Origin: Allium sativum
Lineage: Eukaryota; Streptophyta; Magnoliopsida; Asparagales; Amaryllidaceae
NCBI GenBank assembly: GCA_030737875.1
Contig: CM060911.1
Location: 97,608,599-97,672,598 of the forward strand
Direction of reading: 5' to 3'
DNA: 64,000 nt
Below the pieces are notes generated by a model. That model was given only the letters and a program-made list of their open reading frames with translations, did not search any database and had not been told where the DNA came from. A program made the translations under genes and the position numbers. Shown piece by piece: positions 19,921 through 30,221 of the stretch. The stretch's first letter is position 1. Every line of letters starts with the position of its first letter.

Positions 19921-21897
19921 CTATTTTGGAGCCTGCTCTCCTTGCCCCCTGTCCCTCGGGGAAACCTTGTACTCATCCAACTTTCCTTCACGCAGCAGCT
20001 TTTCAATTACATCCCTCAAATGCCGACACTCATTGGTCGAATGTCCATGTGTTCCGTGAAACAAGCAAAATTTCCCTGTCGCCATTTCTTTCTTGGTCGA
20101 ATCACGAGGTGGCGGTCTTTTGTACTGCAACACATTGTACGTATCCAGGTAAATATTTTCCAGGGTGTCATTCAATGGCGTATAGTTCTCGTAGTTCTGG
20201 AATCGGGGCCTTTTGTTAGGGTCGCTTCCCCTATTTCTGTTTCTCCTGTTACCGTTCGAATTACGGTTATTGTTGTTTCCCCCGTTTCCAGTATTGCTGT
20301 TTCCACCCTTGTTTCCTACATTTACTTCAACCTTGCCAGAACTTTCCCCAGACTGCTTCACGGCAATATTACTCTGCACATTCTCCTTTGAAGCTGTCTC
20401 AGACTTTCTTTTTCGGTTTGCCCTGGCTTCCTCTCGTCTCAGATAAATATCGGTTTTTTCGTAGAATATCGCCCTTGTGGGGGGTGTTTTCCCAGAAAGG
20501 TAGTCTCCAAACTCGGATTCAGGATCGACTCCTTCCTTCAATGCCATCAGAATAGTGGGCTCGTGCGGGTCACTGACCTCAGTTACAGCTTGGTTAAAAC
20601 GATCTAGATATGCCCTTAAAGACTCTCCCGGTGCCTGTTTGATTCTCGACAATTCAATAACACTCTTGGACTTTCGGGTATGTAGTCGGAACTGGTTCAT
20701 GAAACGCTCGCTTAGTTCTTTGTAATTAGAAATTGAACGAGGAGGAAGTCGGGTAAACCAGAATAATGCCACATCTTCTAGGTAAATTGGGAACGCTTTG
20801 CACTTTACTTCATCAGGGGCAGCAGCGGCATTCATGAGCCACGAATACCGCATCAAATGTTGTCCTGGATCAGTCCTTCCGTTATATTTGTCCATCTGTG
20901 GCAAGTTAAAGCGTCGGGGAAACTGGAAGTCTAGGATATCGTCAGTGAACGGAGTATGGCTTCGCTCAATGCCATAGTCTTCATTTGTATAATTCCGGCT
21001 CTCGGACATAATTCGGCGAACCATTGCCTGCACATCGGCACTAGTTAGGGGCTGCTCAGGTTCCCTGGCCCTAGTGTCCGAGTTCCTTCGGGGCTCTTGC
21101 TCAGGAGATGCCCTTCTTCTTCGAGCTGCCTCTGCTCGATTCCTTTCCCTGTGTTCCCGGTCGATCTCGGGAAGAGGGGACTGGAGTCTTTGCCCCCGAG
21201 TGGGGCTATCGTTTCCTAATGCTCGTGCGATATCCTCGCGAGATCCCAAAGATCCAAACGTTAGCTGCTCCACGTTCTGAGGTCGTTCGAGTGGCCTTCG
21301 TTCACGGGGCCTCTCTTCCTCGGAAGATGAAGATTGATCTACGGGCGTGTGACGAACCGGTGATGGAGTTCTCTGCCGGCGGAGCTCATTGATCTCCCGA
21401 CTCATGAGCCTCATATTTTCCTGCATCATGAGATTAGTGCGCTCATGAACTCTCATAGCTTCCCTCGTGCTCTCAAGCATATCGAGCAAGCGCGAGAAAT
21501 CTCCTTGAGTGATGGGAGCAGATGGATTGACCTGATCTCCAACCCTGGCAGCTGGAATTGGAGCATTCGTGGGGACTCGAGTAGATGTTCCAGCTTCACC
21601 AAGCATCGGGTCGGATCGGAGGTAGGAAGTCGGGTCGGATCGGAGCTGGGGTGCCGGGTCGGATCGGTGTGCAGCGAGCAACTCAGGTCGGTTCAGATTG
21701 GGGGAGTGCACTGCTTCAGAGTCTCCTACCCGGATCGGATCGGAGCTTTCCCCTTGCTGTCGGTTCGGATTTCCTGCATTGATTCTTCCTGCTGCTGAAC
21801 TCTGCCCCCGAGACCTTGTTACAACAGCATGTTGCTGATCTTCGCCAGCTCCATTTCCTTGAACAGACTGAACTTCCTTGCCTTTTCCTTTGGCCAT
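19921..21897 (-). CDS. gag: G gag polyprotein (658 aa)
   Basis: The ATG at 21897 starts MAKGKGKEVQSV, 143 bp inside the 5' LTR. A long disordered, charged N-terminus contains three RSDP units (residues 78-98) encoded by the GGATCGG pentamers. The retrotransposon gag (capsid) domain lies at about residues 330-460, including ALFWFTRLPPRSI and a GESLRAYLDRF motif. An Asn/Gly-rich stretch (530-556) precedes a CLFHGTHGHSTNEC knuckle (C611, H614, H619, C624). This CX2HX4HX4C arrangement is usual for Tat gag rather than a defect. The frame ends in TAG, and pro/pol continue in the same frame. Gag forms virus-like particles and packages RNA. Confidence 0.93.
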   Translation of the reverse strand: MAKGKGKEVQSVQGNGAGEDQQHAVVTRSRGQSSAAGRINAGNPNRQQGESSDPIRVGDSEAVHSPNLNRPELLAAHRSDPAPQLRSDPTSYLRSDPMLGEAGTSTRVPTNAPIPAARVGDQVNPSAPITQGDFSRLLDMLESTREAMRVHERTNLMMQENMRLMSREINELRRQRTPSPVRHTPVDQSSSSEEERPRERRPLERPQNVEQLTFGSLGSREDIARALGNDSPTRGQRLQSPLPEIDREHRERNRAEAARRRRASPEQEPRRNSDTRAREPEQPLTSADVQAMVRRIMSESRNYTNEDYGIERSHTPFTDDILDFQFPRRFNLPQMDKYNGRTDPGQHLMRYSWLMNAAAAPDEVKCKAFPIYLEDVALFWFTRLPPRSISNYKELSERFMNQFRLHTRKSKSVIELSRIKQAPGESLRAYLDRFNQAVTEVSDPHEPTILMALKEGVDPESEFGDYLSGKTPPTRAIFYEKTDIYLRREEARANRKRKSETASKENVQSNIAVKQSGESSGKVEVNVGNKGGNSNTGNGGNNNNRNSNGNRRNRNRGSDPNKRPRFQNYENYTPLNDTLENIYLDTYNVLQYKRPPPRDSTKKEMATGKFCLFHGTHGHSTNECRHLRDVIEKLLREGKLDEYKVSPRDRGQGEQAPK

Positions 21898-22020
21898 GAG
21901 TTTTTGACAATTACTTCAACGAATGTAAGAAAGCGGAGAAACTTAAGGATTCACTTCTTTGAACTCAACGGTCCAAAAAGTAAAAAGAGATCCCGGAAAA
22001 TAAAGAATTTAGATGAGGAT
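21898..22020 (-). other. Short leader of G
   Basis: The leader between the primer binding site and gag is too short for the extra ORF1 found upstream of gag in Ogre elements. Nothing else is seen in it. Confidence 0.7.
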
Positions 22021-22037
22021 TCTCAGTGAAAGCACCA
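22021..22037 (-). promoter_or_regulatory. Primer binding site of G
   Basis: On the minus strand TGGTGCTTTCACTGAGA starts three bases after the LTR end CTAACA. A TGG start fits a tRNA 3' CCA end, and similar TTTGGTGCTTTCA sequences follow the 5' LTR of many plant gypsy elements. I cannot name the tRNA. Confidence 0.75.
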
Positions 22038-22040
22038 AAA

Positions 22041-22955
22041 TGTTAGACCCAAAAGTGGTTCTAACACCCAAATTGATTTGAAACAAGATAAAACGAGATA
22101 AAAATAAAAATGAACACACAAGATTTATAGTGTTTCGGCGAACAAATGCCTACGTCCACTTATTCTTTACTATATTCAATAATTCGGTTGCAAATACAAT
22201 GAAAGATTCACTCACAACTCACTTTTGTTCACTCAATTCACTAAAACAAGAAATAAAAGATGATTTGGATTTTCCGGGAGTAATGGAGTTCGGATGTTGG
22301 AGGTGATTGAATTCTTTTAGTGCTCAAAAAAGATCCTTTTCTTTGTCTCTAGATGGGGTATTTATAGGTGTGAATTTGCCTGAGATTCAATCCGGGTCGG
22401 AACACGTGTCATCTATCGCACTCTCTTCGGGTTCGGATGAACTATCAAGCTGACAACACATCAAAGAGATGGACGTTAGGGGTAGGAATTAGTCATATCC
22501 GGTCCGGTTCTCCAGGCGATTTTACAGGAGACTAACTTGGATCATGGGTGCGGGTCGGAGGCGCGCAGGCAAGGGGTTCGGATCGGGATACCCGATCCGA
22601 ACTAGAATGGCTTGGACGTCTCTCCCTCTCTAATCTATTCCGCTCCGCTCCAGCGTCGTGACAAGCAGATGGATTTCCATGCGAGATTTAGTTGTCCTCC
22701 GATCCGACTGGATATGCTTTACCAATCTATCCAGTAAGAGACCACCGATCCGAACCGAGATCTCTATCCGATCCGATCCAATATGCTGCTCTAACCCGAT
22801 CCGAATAGAGGATCCTATCCGATCCGAACAACCGCAGCTATCAACTTGAACAGTAGTGTTTTCTTCCAATCCGAACCGAGGTCTTATAACTTAAAATACT
22901 CTTCAATGGTTGGTTTCTTGACTTTGTATTGCCTAGTTCACAAAGTAGGCTAACA
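22041..22955 (-). mobile_element. 5' LTR of G (right copy)
   Basis: It is 915 bp, with about ten substitutions and no visible indel against the left copy. It has the same conserved module and pentamer blocks. Transcription of G would start here and run leftward. Confidence 0.95.
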
Positions 22956-23736
22956 CCGGATTTTAGCGAAACCAAAAATATTAGAATCTATTTGAAAATA
23001 TCTTTCCAACGAATCCGAAAAATCCAAATTTCATAGTGGGAATAAAAAGTTATGCCCAGTTCAAGATTCAGAATAGTCGCTATAGAAATATAGCCAAAAA
23101 TGTCACATTTTGCATATGGATGAATTTGGAATCGAAACTACTTCCATTGAGTTCAAAATGCCGCTTACGACTCTGAAAAGTATAAGCTTCGATATATTCT
23201 GAGATCCGGAGTAGTGGTAATTGGATGGGGTTTTCGGTTATCAATACATAGCCCTTAAAAAGTGAAATTTTGCATATGAGCTCAGAATTCGATGAGATAA
23301 ATTTTTCTGGATTCATAATGACAAATTATTGTTGAGTTCCAAAATTCACGTTGAACGGAGTTAGTATGTGGCCGTGTGAGCTAAAACAGTTCAGGGTAAG
23401 ACATGTAGTCATTTTACAAAGGAACATTATTGATACGATCTCAGAATTCGATTCCTTTTTTTTGGATTCATATCGTCTAATAATGGTTCAATCCAAAAGG
23501 GCATGATTTTTGGAGTTAGCGTGTGATCGTGTAAGAAGAAAAGTTGCGCTAAAATCGCATTTTTCAACAATATATGAGCATCTTTGTGAATTTTAACGGA
23601 CGGTCAAATGAACTCGGAATTCGACGAAACTTGTTTCGTTGGACTCGTCTTCACGTCTACTATCTCGTGTCCGAAATTTGCGGCAATCAGATATCGTTTG
23701 TATTTGGACTATTGGAAAGAAACGAGCATATATTCT

Positions 23737-24060
23737 CCTTTTTCCCACTTTCTCTTCACTTTCTCTCTTTTCTCTTCCTTTCCCTCTTTCTTCAAAAACG
23801 GTGAGCCCTCCTCCCCCAAAACCGCAGCCACCCTCCCCTTCACCACCGCTGGCCGTCGGCCTCCCCTCCCTCCGGCGCTGCACCTCCTCCTCTTCCTCCT
23901 CCTCTCTCTTCTTTTCTACAAACCCTTATCCAAGCCCTAGCTCCTCCGCCACCACCACCTCTCGTGCCTGACCGTCACCACCAGCGGCCTCCCCACCTCC
24001 AGTCAGGTCCGGCGCCTCCCTCTAGCCACCCAACTCCGGCTGTGGAACCCGCTACACTCA
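23737..24060 (+). other. Pyrimidine-rich then GC-rich exon-like block in LTR A
   Basis: A CT-rich run of about 65 bp leads to a Pro/Ser-rich open stretch of about 250 bp that stands out sharply from the AT-rich LTR. In the 3' LTR (54262-54560) the same block starts AAAAATGGTGAGCCC, a good plant start context, but here the ATG is ACG. The two copies' frames diverge after indels. It resembles a plant 5' untranslated leader plus first coding exon, perhaps captured, but no protein family is recognisable. Confidence 0.5.
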
Positions 24061-24469
24061 AAAACCCATTTTTCACAAATTTCCCGTTTTGGATTTAACA
24101 CCCTGTCACTATTTCGTCAATAACTCTCAAACCGTGCATTTCTGGCCAAATTTCCACAGTACCAAATTCAAAGAGCATGATTTTCTCTTCGATTTGGTAT
24201 ATAATAGTCCTACTTTAGATTGTGGAGTTGTCGGGAAAACGCGTCCAAAGTTTGCTGTCTTTTCGCAATTTTCGGCGCAATAGCACATTTTCGGAAGGAA
24301 GACCACTAGGCGAAAGTTGTCCGGAATGGAGCGTTTAAGCTACATTAAAAGGTGGTGTGAAGATTGGAGCTCGTTTGCAAATTCTGGAACCAAAACAGCA
24401 AATCCGGGCGATAGAAAATATGTGAGTTTTCTCCGCTTTAAAGCTTCTATGGTTTTTGATGTATGATAT

Positions 24470-24860
24470 GATTTTTAATTATATAAAGTTGTGGTTTTTA
24501 ATTATATAAAATTATGATTTTAATTACATAAAGTTAGGAATTTTAGTTATGTAAAAATATCATTTTTGGTTAGTTAAAAATCGGATTTTTATCGTAGGAA
24601 GGAAATATTTTCGGCAAGATTAAAAATATGATTTTTACTTATGTAGTAGCGTTATAAAAATATGTTTTTTTATATACATGTAGTGACGTTAAAAATATGA
24701 TTTTTTATATATGTAGAGTATTGAAAAAAATAATTTTTAGCGAAGTAAAAATAAAATTTTTAGCGAAGTAAAAATATAATTTTTAGCGAAGTAAAAATAT
24801 AATTTTCAGAATTGAAATAAAAATGTGATTTTTACTATGAACAGCGTTAAGAAGATTGCG
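24470..24860 (+). repeat. AT-rich palindromic repeats, AAAAATATGATTTTTA type
   Basis: Imperfect units of about 30 bp centred on AAAATATGATTTTTA or TAAAGTTATGATTTTTA repeat about ten times. The same array occurs at the corresponding place in the other LTR of A (about 55000-55330) and, with another arrangement, in B (about 31480-31960 and 48840-49265). Confidence 0.75.
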
Positions 24861-24997
24861 TTGGAATTTTAGGCAAGTTAGGACTGTTATGAAATTAAGG
24901 AAAAAAATGGCGGAGTGGAAACCGAAGGTGAGAACTTTTCACAAAAAAATTCTTATATAGTTATTTATTTTATAACTGCATATATGAACTGTTCCCC

Positions 24998-25020
24998 GTC
25001 GTCCACAGACCATGGACGAC
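24998..25020 (+). repeat. Conserved hairpin GTCGTCCA-N7-TGGACGAC
   Basis: This is an 8 bp perfect inverted repeat with a 7-base loop. The same hairpin occurs in the other giant LTRs at 32135-32157, 49433-49455 and 55493-55515, with at most one imperfect pair in the stem. Confidence 0.85.
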
Positions 25021-25452
25021 TTGTTTGATTGTTTGGTTTGGCTAATTAGATTATTTGGTTGAATTTGGTTGTTTGGGTGAAATGAATTAATTAGAATTGT
25101 TATGTGTGTATGGCGCAAGCAAATATCAAGAGAGGGGTAATGCTAGACATTACCCGATTTTGATATCGCACCATTATGCTGCAAAAATTTTCTAAAATAT
25201 GTTAGAACATTAAAAATATCATTTTTTATTGTATAAATGAACTAAATAAAATATTCATGAGTTGAAGTAAATATTTTATAGATAAAAATACAATTTTTAA
25301 TGTGTATATGAATAAAATAAATATTTATAAACAAATCGGACGATTTGTTTATGTGCACACATTTGACTGATATTGATTGGGACGATAAATTTTACACATC
25401 GCCTAACTGCACATATAAAATTCATTATTTGTTGATTGAAACCCCATACGGG

Positions 25453-25488
25453 TATTGGGATGATATTGGACATACACTAATCCCAATA
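25453..25488 (+). repeat. Conserved hairpin TATTGGGAT-N18-ATCCCAATA
   Basis: This 9 bp inverted repeat is preserved in LTRs of both A and B (for example near 32393, 49693 and 55942). It lies about 450 bp after the GTCGTCCA hairpin in each. Confidence 0.8.
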
Positions 25489-25821
25489 ATTAGTTATATG
25501 TCGATCGATTGATTGACAGGCTGTTGTAAGCATTGAATATTTATATTTAATGCTTATGCAGTGTAGAATGCACTCAAGATGATGGTTGAATGCATTTGAT
25601 TGTTGTTGTCTACATGTGTGTATGAAATCCATATAAATCACATTATACGGTAATTGACTGTGTCTGATTCTAGTTCAGAAAGAAAATTAGAAACTGACTA
25701 AAGATTAGTTAAGTTGAATGGTTTCCGGGGTACTGATCTGATGTTGATTTCGGCCTTCGGGGTTAATACTTAGGGAATTGTTCTCTTACTAATTTATGGC
25801 TAGAGCCTGATGGAACGTGAA

Positions 25822-26610
25822 TTGGGTTTATTATGAACGGTGTTTTTATGACATTCGTTCTTTAACTCGATTTACAGTGAAATGTGATATGTAATTTATA
25901 AATCTTTTTATAAAGATTTAACAGGAATTTTCCAAAGTAATTTTTTCCAATTTAATATATTAAATTGGAATTGAATGGAACTCGATTGATAATAATCAAA
26001 ATGAAATTCTGCGGAGGAAGACTGTTAATACATTTGGGATCTAAAAGGCTTTGCCATTATTCCATTTATATTATTAGTCGGATATGGAAATTGATAACGA
26101 TTATATATTGATTTGTTTTTCCGTGAAGATTCCATAATTAATGGAATGTGATTTGGGTTTGTCGTGAATGGTGTCTTCATTAACACTGTTCTCAAACCCA
26201 GTTGAGAAAAGATGAAATCTTTTTATTTAGATTTAATGAAGTATACCAATTAATTAATATTTAATTGGAAATGAATTGAAATTGATCTTTGGGTTTATCG
26301 TGAATGATGTTTTAAATAACACTTGTTCTTTAATCCTATTAACAATGGAATGAGATTTTGGGTTGTCGTGAGTGCTATCTTTAATAATACTGTTCTTAGA
26401 CCCAATGGAGTAAAGAAAATCAGAAACTAACTGGAGATTAGTTAAGTTGAAATGTTTCCTAGGTATTGATCTAATGTTGGTTTCGGCCTTCGGGGTTAAT
26501 ACTTGGGGGATTATTCACTTGCTAATTTACAGTTAGAGGCTGATGGAGTGGAATGCGATTTTGGATTTATCGTGAACCGTGTTTTTAATGACATTGGTTC
26601 TTTAACCTAG
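25822..26610 (+). repeat. Array of about five related stem-loop modules in LTR A
   Basis: Modules start near 25822, 26151, 26283, 26349 and 26549. Each reads roughly TTGGGTTTATCGTGAAC, a GTGT-ACAT inner stem with a T-rich loop, then GTTCTTTAACCCA, so outer GGGTT pairs with AACCC and inner GAAC pairs with GTTC. Several pair with compensating differences. Longer segments of about 200 bp (AGAAACTGACT to TTTCGGCCTTCGGGG to the next module) are also duplicated at 25680 and 26411. Counterparts lie at 56302-57092, 33735-34520 and 51022-51790. Confidence 0.8.
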
Positions 26611-28786
26611 TTAAAGAGAGGATATGGTTTCCCAAATTAAATAATCACTGATATTGATTTTTGGGAAGATTAAAACCAAGTCGAGTTTTAATGAATCTTT
26701 AATTAGATTGAAATGATCGAGAATGGAGTATCGCCAGTTTTGCTCCTAGCGATAGTTAAATCTTTAATTAAATTTGAACGGGAAATGGTAATTAATTTAC
26801 CAATAAAACCGTGGTGTTATTTATAGGGTAATACCAGTTTTGTTCCATGGGATGAATAGTTTGGGATTTGGAAATAAAATAAATAATTACTTCGGTTTGG
26901 CTCGCTAATCCCGACGAGTTTGTAAAACCGTAATATGGTTTGAATTGAGAATCCAAAGGAAGATTAAAGAATAAATTTAAAGAATTTATCTTTGATAAAA
27001 TTAATGAGAAGCTTTCCCAAAGTATATGAATATTCGAATGAAAGAATATTCTAAATTGGAATGAGGCGTATGTTGTGTTTTTATAATACTTGTTTATTAT
27101 ATATGCGAGTTATTCGCAAAGGTCGGGTTTAGACCCATTCTAAATAACTGATTTGGCGATATGTCGACGATGAAGACGATGGTTGATGACCAGAGGTCTT
27201 CACATCGTTTGGATGATTACTGATGTCTTGATTGGGCTATAAACCCAAGACGAGGTAATAAGTAGTGATCGTCCAGATGTACTTGCAGATCGATGGATAT
27301 GAGAGGACCCCTCTCCTGTATTGGACATACGGGAGAGGAATAAGTTGCCTCCGGTTTCGTTCAGACGCAGAACGGACTTATAAATGGATTATGTGTCTGA
27401 CATTGGATTTTATTCTGTGCTGATTGATTTCTATTAAATATATGTCTGTGTGGCAGCGGAGAATTTATTCTCTTGCTTAACGCCCTTCTCTGAGACGTAC
27501 GAGCTCAGAGGTTATATAATGATAGATATCAATTGCAAGTCATGAATTGCCTGTGTGGCTTGCTGAGATGCAGTGATCGATCAAGGCTTCTGTTAAAAAG
27601 TAGAGTCTTGTGGTTGATGATCAAAGCACGGCTTTAATACAGCGTAACTTTGTGTATTGCGTTAATTCGCGAGCCTCACACCTCGGTATGAGTTAAAAAC
27701 GGGATAAGGACCGCTGGGAGAACACGACATTTCTTTCTAGTTATGGGTGGTATCAGTGTTTTACTAGCCCTGACATTGTTGATTATTATACCTTTGTGGA
27801 TGTTGGAATGCGAGGCGCCTCGGATATATCGGTCTCTTCTAAGCCGATGGATAGGTCCGATAGGACCGGGAAACGTGTGTTCAGGAATAACTAATCCTCA
27901 AACATAAGGGAGGACCGGCCCAACTGATTCCAAGGGTTCTCTACGGGGAATCCTGAGGCATTTTCTAGAGTGTCTCGAAGCCGGTGAGGATCTTGTCCCT
28001 GGCCTTGACACATGACTGAAATCCAATTTCCAATACGTGACATTTCGGTTTTGATTGTATAGCCTCGTATTGGCGACATGATAGATGGCACCCATGCCGC
28101 CTAGGATTGATACATTTATATTTGAAGTTGTTTTGACACTATATACTTATAATAGTATCAAATGATTTGTTTTAAACATATCAAGCATTATTTGGCTATT
28201 ATAAGGTAAAACCCTATCCTCCGGCTTGCGTTGCATTGTGTGATGGGACCTGGGTCTTATAATAGCTTCATTTTCCAAAAAGCATTACGTTGTTTATTCT
28301 ATGCACAAGTATTCTTGGGAGGAAACCCGTTCCGTGTTACACGGCGTGGTTCCTTGAATTACTCTCCATTAAAATAAAGTTTTAAATAATTGTTTTAGTT
28401 CTCGCATCAGTCACATGACTGACCTAGAGTTTATTGTTTTAACCTAAACTCTAGGTGCCCCTATTTTCCACACGGGCAGCTAGTAGTTTTGGTTTTGCAA
28501 ATTTATATCCACGGGATCCTGGTTTACAGTTGGAACGATATTCGGAAAGCTCTTTATCTGTTTGTCTCTTTCAGTTGTGTATTGTATTATTTTTCCGCTG
28601 CTATGTAATGTATTGTAATCTCTGATATTTATCAAATGTATAATATTTATTCATACTCTATTATATTCTTAAATTTTGATGTAGTTGGTGTAATAAGCAA
28701 TGAAATGTTCTTCTGCTTGTGTTCTGATTCATCTTGTTCTCAAAGCAATTCGCGCTTTCCCTTACGGGGAAGTTCGGGTCGCCACA

Positions 28787-29812
28787 TTTAGTATCAGAAC
28801 TTTGGTTTACAGAGCTCGAGAAAAAGACATATTAGAACCATACGAAAGAATTCATCAGAGATTGGATTAGTAATATCAAATAAGAATGACTCGTTAGAGA
28901 TAGGATCAGTTGTATCCTAGAACGAGTGTAAAGAGTATATTTTTAAAATGAAAACCAACTTTGTTTTGAAAATTTAAACCTTATTCAACGTATTTGAATA
29001 TTTATTTGTATTGAATTTGGAAAATCCAATATATAAAGATTTTGCATACACGCGTTGCAAACGTGTATTCGAAGTTTTAATATACTGAATAAATATAGAA
29101 TCACACTCTAATCGCCTGGACATGATCCTGATGATGAAGTATACCATCACCAGTATTTATTTTCGAGTTTCGAAAGTGGGATGTCTATATATTTCCATTA
29201 GACTGGTGTGAGAACCAGAATTAGATAGGGTCTATTGCTGTGAATTGACATCAAAAACATGATTTTCTGTATATGTATCAAAATTATGAATTTGAAATGA
29301 TAATTAACTAATTGATTGATGGTTCTGTTGCATGATTATTCCTATATACCAACATATGAAAGAAAGGTAAATTTAGGCCAAATTGAACCAAATGTTGAAC
29401 TGGATTGAAAATTGTTTGGAAATGCATACATGTACATATATACGTGAGAACAGGTCATTGCAAGGAGGTTAGAGCAGAGGAATAAAATTGTATGCCCGAC
29501 AAACAGGTACATGTATATAAATTTCTTGGGTTAGGATGATTTTATGAGCCGATTGGCTTGCCGCTTGGCTTTTTCTTTTTGATTGGAGAGGCCTATATGG
29601 CAGTTTGAGGATTTTCCCGGTGCTCCCGTACAAAGGAGGTTATGGAGAAATTTTTCGAAAATTTAGGGTGTTAGCCAAATTTTTGAAGAATTGAAAAATT
29701 CTTAGAAACGGAAAAGTTGAAGAATGAAAGCCAAACTGAAAGTTGAGTTGATTAGTAAAAACTTTCAGCTCCGTTCCTTTTCGAGGACGAAAAGATTTTA
29801 AGTGTGGGAGAT
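28787..29812 (+). mobile_element. Internal region of A (1026 bp, non-coding)
   Basis: It starts with a damaged primer binding site, TAGTATCAGAAC at 28789-28800, which differs from TGGTATCAGAGC by two G-to-A changes. It ends with the CGAGGACGAAAAGATTTTAAG block and a purine run GTGTGGGAGA directly before the 3' LTR. No gag or pol trace is visible. Element B has the same internal sequence with an intact primer site. Confidence 0.85.
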
Positions 29813-30221
29813 TGTAACAACCCGGAATTCCGAACCAATTTAAAAATTTTATTTTGGAAATTTTAATGAATTTTGAATATTTAAAATGAATTATTTTAAA
29901 TAATAATGACGAGAAATTTATTTTGAATAGAATTAGAATGTATATATTTATTTGAATCATCGTTAGAATATAAATATTTGTTTTAATTATAAAAGGAATT
30001 GGAAATGGCACGGTAGATGGAAAATTCGATTTTAAATCTCAAATGAATGTACAGGATTTAAAATTAACCGGATTTTAGCGAAACCAAAAAATATTAGAAT
30101 CTATTTGAAAATATCTTTCCAACGAATCCGAAAAATCAAAATTTCATAGCGGGAATAAAAAGTTATGCCCAGTTGAAGATTCAGAATAGTCACTATAGAA
30201 ATATAGCACCAAAAAAGTCAT
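29813..30221 (+). mobile_element. 3' LTR of A, first 409 bp
   Basis: It begins TGTAACAACCCGG and matches the start of the 5' LTR. It is cut at GTCAT (30217-30221), where element B is inserted; the 5' LTR reads through this point at about 23100. Confidence 0.88.

Larger units (their letters stand above)
8797..22955 (-). mobile_element. Complete Tat-lineage (Retand-like) Ty3/gypsy element G
   Basis: G is 14,159 bp, bounded by two 915 bp LTRs (8797-9711 and 22041-22955) with inverted ends TGTTAG and CTAACA and a perfect CCGGA duplication. It is oriented on the minus strand: primer binding site next to the right LTR, polypurine tract next to the left LTR, then gag, protease, reverse transcriptase, RNase H, second RNase H and integrase. 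The second RNase H, the long 3' spacer with a tandem repeat and an antisense open frame are features of the plant Tat lineage, especially Retand-type elements. The LTRs differ at about 10 of 915 positions by eye, about 1%, so G is the youngest insertion here. Confidence 0.93.
22956..28786 (+). mobile_element. 5' LTR of A, remaining part (about 5.8 kb)
   Basis: The LTR resumes at CCGGATTTTAGCG and runs to CGCCACA at 28786, just before the primer binding site. It aligns end to end with 53628-59269. No gene is present. In order it holds diverged unique sequence (22961-23736), a CT- then GC-rich exon-like block (23737-24060), AT-rich repeats (24470-24860), a GTCGTCCA hairpin (24998-25020), a TATTGGGAT hairpin (25453-25488), the stem-loop array (25822-26610) and the TTTCCGCTGC 3' region at about 28590. 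Confidence 0.88.

Noticed and set aside
20000..21800. Plus-strand open frames of 66-149 codons across gag
   Set aside because: They are shadows of the gag frame and have no family resemblance.
8797..22955. Classification of G as an Ogre element
   Set aside because: Ogre elements have an extra ORF upstream of gag and are usually larger; here only 143 bp separate the LTR from gag. The dual RNase H, antisense ORF and 3' tandem repeat fit Retand-type Tat elements better.
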